Source: Chloroflexota bacterium
GTDB lineage: Bacteria; Chloroflexota; Anaerolineae; Thermoflexales; Thermoflexaceae
DNA length: 5,999 nucleotides
Direction of reading: 5' to 3'
NCBI GenBank assembly: GCA_030550075.1
Contig: JAUQQB010000187.1
Coordinates: 1-5,999 of the forward strand
Position 1 is the first letter of the stretch; each line of letters begins with the position of its first letter. Below the pieces are notes generated by a model. It made no database searches, was not told where the DNA came from, and saw only the letters and a list, made by a program, of their open reading frames with translations. The position numbers and the translations under genes were made by a program. Below, piece by piece: positions 5,386 to 5,999 of the stretch.

Positions 5386-5999
5386 TCAGGATGGATGGGC
5401 CCGGCGCGCTTCCAGGGCCTCGCGGACCAGTTCATTCACCCGCTGGGGATCCGCCTGACCGCGAGTTGCGCGCATCACCTGCCCGACGAACCACTTCAAC
5501 ACGCCTTCCTTCCCACGCAGGTAGCTCTCTACCTCTTTAGGATTCGCCTCGATGACCTGAAGGACGATCTCCCGAAGGGCCTCCACATCCCGGATCTGGG
5601 TCAACCCTTTGGCCTCCACGATATGGCGGGGCGCTTCACCCGTCTCGAAGGCCTCGCGCAGGACCAGTTTCCCGGTGTTCAGGTTGATCTCTCCCTGCTG
5701 GACCATGCGGATCAGCTCCACCAGCGACTCCGGAGGCACCCGGACATCCTGGATCTCCAGATTGGCCTCGTTCATTAACCGGAACAGCTCCCCGGTGATC
5801 CAGGCGGCCAGGGTTCGAGGCTCCACTGCCGGCTCTCCCGCCAGGGAGAGCATCACCGCGCGTTCGAAATAATCCGCAACCCGATGATCTTCGGTCAGCA
5901 GGGCAGCTTCGTATCGGGTGAGGCCGTAGACCTGCTCGAACCGCGCCGTTCGTGCCCGGGGCAGCTCCGGCAGCAGAGCGCGGATTTCCTCCACCCATT
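5386..5999 (-). CDS. gatB: Aspartyl/glutamyl-tRNA amidotransferase subunit B, C-terminal part
   Basis: About 203 C-terminal residues are visible; the start lies beyond the right edge and the family is normally close to 480 residues. GatB is the tRNA-binding and phosphorylating subunit of GatCAB, which converts Glu-tRNA(Gln) to Gln-tRNA(Gln) or Asp-tRNA(Asn) to Asn-tRNA(Asn). The visible part begins in the linker (WVEEIRALLPELP, then FEQVYGLTRYEAALL) and continues through the helical domain into the GatB/YqeY C-terminal domain. Hallmarks are WITGELFRLMNE, INLNTGKLVLREAFETG and GKEGVLKWFVGQVMRATRGQ, close to the family's VGQVM-x-x-T-x-G-x-A-(N/D)-P ending. The M sometimes read at 5994 is an internal GTG coding Val, not a start. 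It has no functional link to sdh beyond being upstream on the same strand. Confidence 0.95.
   Translation of the reverse strand, partial: WVEEIRALLPELPRARTARFEQVYGLTRYEAALLTEDHRVADYFERAVMLSLAGEPAVEPRTLAAWITGELFRLMNEANLEIQDVRVPPESLVELIRMVQQGEINLNTGKLVLREAFETGEAPRHIVEAKGLTQIRDVEALREIVLQVIEANPKEVESYLRGKEGVLKWFVGQVMRATRGQADPQRVNELVREALEARRAHPS

Noticed and set aside
1..5999. CRISPR array or tandem repeats
   Set aside because: No regularly spaced direct repeats were seen anywhere in the window.

Overview
The window is a mostly GC-rich bacterial segment with every recognisable gene on the minus strand. The layout and gene types (GatB, a two-anchor succinate dehydrogenase, a HEPN/nucleotidyltransferase pair of the kind common in thermophiles) suggest a thermophilic or environmental bacterium, possibly Chloroflexota. 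That placement is an impression from protein style and is not proven by the sequence.

Reading the minus strand from the right edge: the C-terminal part of gatB (5999-5386) is followed by a 65-bp AT-rich gap with a perfect TATAAT box. Then come sdhC (5320-4835) and sdhD (4832-4407), separated by 2 nt. A 412-bp leader with a 14-bp RNA-type hairpin precedes sdhA (3994-2219). Next, joined by overlapping stop and start codons, come a small HEPN-domain gene (2219-1827), a minimal nucleotidyltransferase (MNT) gene (1816-1409) and sdhB (1412-699). Two hairpins close the operon (669-635 and 522-476).

The Sdh genes encode all four subunits of succinate:quinone oxidoreductase (complex II): flavoprotein SdhA with its covalent-FAD histidine, iron-sulfur protein SdhB with three cluster motifs, and two three-helix membrane anchors, each with an HGLNGLR motif that probably supplies a heme b ligand.

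The most unusual feature is the HEPN-MNT pair seated between sdhA and sdhB, joined at both outer ends by overlapping codons (TGATG and ATGA). It would be transcribed, and perhaps translated, together with complex II. Its active-site residues look atypical.

The left end (1-446) is visibly AT-richer mobile DNA. It holds one end and the truncated zinc-ribbon ORF of an IS1-like element, apparently interrupted by a second insertion sequence whose transposase start runs off the window.
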